Assembly (NCBI GenBank): GCA_963789075.1
Contig: CAWBJQ010000014.1
Span: forward strand, 310,001 to 374,000
Direction: 5' to 3'
DNA from: DATATJ01 sp963789075
Lineage (GTDB): Bacteria; Acidobacteriota; Vicinamibacteria; Vicinamibacterales; CAVVIG01
DNA length: 64,000 nt
Shown here: one piece after another, positions 62,884-64,000 of the stretch
Layout: each line of letters starts with the position of its first letter
How positions within the stretch are numbered: the stretch's first letter is position 1
Position numbers and translations under genes: made by a program
Notes under the pieces: model-generated
Database searches by the model: none
Told to the model about the DNA's origin: nothing
What the model saw: only the letters and a program-made list of their open reading frames with translations

Positions 62884-64000
62884 ATGAACATTTCGGAGTT
62901 GTTCATCCGGCGCCCGATTGCCACGAGCCTGATGATGCTCGGCATCGCCGGCATGGGCGTGGTCGCGTATCGCGTCCTTCCCGTGAGCGATCTGCCCAAC
63001 GTTGATTTTCCGACGCTGAACGTCGGCGCGGGGCTGCCCGGCGGCGATCCCGGCACGATGGCGTCGGCCGTCGCCAGCCCGCTCGAGCGGCAATTCACGA
63101 CGATCGCCGGCATCGACGAGATGACCTCGTCGAGCTCGACCGGAAGCTCGAACGTGACGCTGCAGTTCGATCTGAATCGCAACATCGACAGCGCCGCCGT
63201 CGACGTGCAGACCGCGATCGCCGCGGTGATGCCGCTGCTGCCCGCCGGCATGCCGGCGCCGCCGTCGTTCCGCAAGTTCAATCCCGCCGACCAGCCGATC
63301 ATGTTTCTCGGCCTCACTTCAGACGTCGTGCCGATGTACGAGCTCGACGACTATGCGGAAAACATGATCGCCCCGCGCATCTCGATGGTGTCCGGCGTCT
63401 CCCAGGTTCAGGTGCAGGGCGCGCAGAAGTACGCGGTGCGCGTGCAGGTCGACCCGAACAAGCTGCGCGCGCAGGGCATCGGCCTGAACGAGATCAATCA
63501 GGCGCTCCAGGACTGGAACGTCAACACGCCGACCGGCCAGTTGTTCGGCCCGCAATCGACCTACAACATCCACGCGCAGGGGCAGTTGATGCGGGCGGCC
63601 GACTTCCGGCCGATCATCGTGTCCTATGTGCGCGGGGCGCCGGTGCGACTCGATCAGGTGGCCACGGTGCTCGACAACGTCGAGGACAACAAGAACGCGT
63701 CGTGGCTGTACACGAAGGCCGGATCGCGGCGCGCGATCAACCTGCAGGTGATGCGCCAGCCGGGCAGCAACACCATCGAGGTGACCGACGCCATCCGCGC
63801 GCTGCTGCCGTCCTTCGAGACGCGGCTGCCGCCGTCGGTTCATCTGACGGTGCGCGGCGATCGCTCGAGGAACATCCGCGAGGCGTTCTCCGACATCCAG
63901 TGGACGATGCTCATCACGCTGCTGCTCGTGGTCGGCGTCATCTTCGCGTTCCTCCACAGCGGATCCGCGACGGTCATCCCCGCGCTGGCGCTGCCGTTCT
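62884..64000 (+). CDS. RND-family efflux transporter (AcrB/MdtB-like), 5' part
   Basis: ATG 62884 (MNISELFIRRPIATSLMMLG), open at the window edge; about 372 residues are visible. TM1 is residues ~12-30. The large periplasmic loop follows with the PN1/PN2 porter subdomains (GGDPGTMASAVASPLERQFT, IDEMTSSSSTGSSNVTLQFD, DVQTAIAAVMPLLPAGMPAP, FRKFNPADQPIMFLGL). TM2 begins near DIQWTMLITLLLVVGVIFAF. It belongs to the HAE1 (hydrophobe/amphiphile) class. No membrane-fusion partner is seen upstream; it would have to lie beyond the window. The 113 bases before it (62771-62883) hold no gene. Confidence 0.95.
   Translation, partial: MNISELFIRRPIATSLMMLGIAGMGVVAYRVLPVSDLPNVDFPTLNVGAGLPGGDPGTMASAVASPLERQFTTIAGIDEMTSSSSTGSSNVTLQFDLNRNIDSAAVDVQTAIAAVMPLLPAGMPAPPSFRKFNPADQPIMFLGLTSDVVPMYELDDYAENMIAPRISMVSGVSQVQVQGAQKYAVRVQVDPNKLRAQGIGLNEINQALQDWNVNTPTGQLFGPQSTYNIHAQGQLMRAADFRPIIVSYVRGAPVRLDQVATVLDNVEDNKNASWLYTKAGSRRAINLQVMRQPGSNTIEVTDAIRALLPSFETRLPPSVHLTVRGDRSRNIREAFSDIQWTMLITLLLVVGVIFAFLHSGSATVIPALALPF

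Overview
The window is a GC-rich (roughly two-thirds G+C by eye) bacterial chromosome segment. Gene content points to Acidobacteriota, most likely a Vicinamibacteria-type lineage: a VWFA-related protein of the acidobacterial type, very large secreted Asp-box (sortilin/VPS10-like) propellers, several M28, S10 and tricorn-like peptidases, and many Tat- or Sec-exported enzymes. This placement is inference from gene content; no 16S gene is present.

Layout. (1) 1-3041: 3' end of a bifunctional ispDF, then gltX and rlmB. (2) 3098-17535: the conserved information-processing block, tRNA-Thr(TGT), tRNA-Tyr, tRNA-Gly, tRNA-Thr(GGT), tuf, rpmG, tRNA-Trp, secE, nusG, rplK, rplA, rplJ, rplL, rpoB, rpoC, closed by a strong intrinsic terminator. 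RpoB carries an eight-cysteine insertion near its N-terminus. (3) 17.5-30 kb: small accessory genes: three DinB-fold proteins, an S10 carboxypeptidase, an ankyrin protein, MmcQ/YjbR, an NfeD-slipin pair, RidA next to DUF1028, a PEBP protein, two glyoxalase-fold proteins. (4) 30-35.3 kb: an exported M28B peptidase, a SARP-type regulator divergent from a sensor histidine kinase, and a TMEM175-type potassium channel. (5) 35.3-62.8 kb: mostly exported hydrolases (two Asp-box propellers, CocE/NonD hydrolase, tricorn-like S41 protease, gamma-glutamyltransferase, M28 peptidase, two amidohydrolases), interspersed with YaeQ, a Tat-exported HisC-like aminotransferase, GNAT, Bcp, a stand-alone SWIB protein, a DUF1028/peptidoglycan-binding protein and an MFS-fused spermidine synthase homologue. 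(6) 62884-64000: start of an RND efflux pump, cut by the window end.

How it fits together. The first third is the core transcription and translation machinery. The rest looks like the genome of a cell that exports many peptidases and hydrolases to digest proteins and peptides outside the cytoplasm, with local regulation by the SARP/histidine kinase pair.

Two features cut across the whole window. First, at least 13 genes, including the normally essential gltX and secE, are interrupted by apparent frameshifts, and every one is repaired by removing a single base; this looks more like a consensus error than biology, and I give the repaired gene spans. Second, the intergenic spaces hold several unrelated families of word-like inverted repeats (cacgaag, gggattc, tggtc, ttggtaa, tcagatt types), and the tRNA spacers carry their own three-copy repeat.
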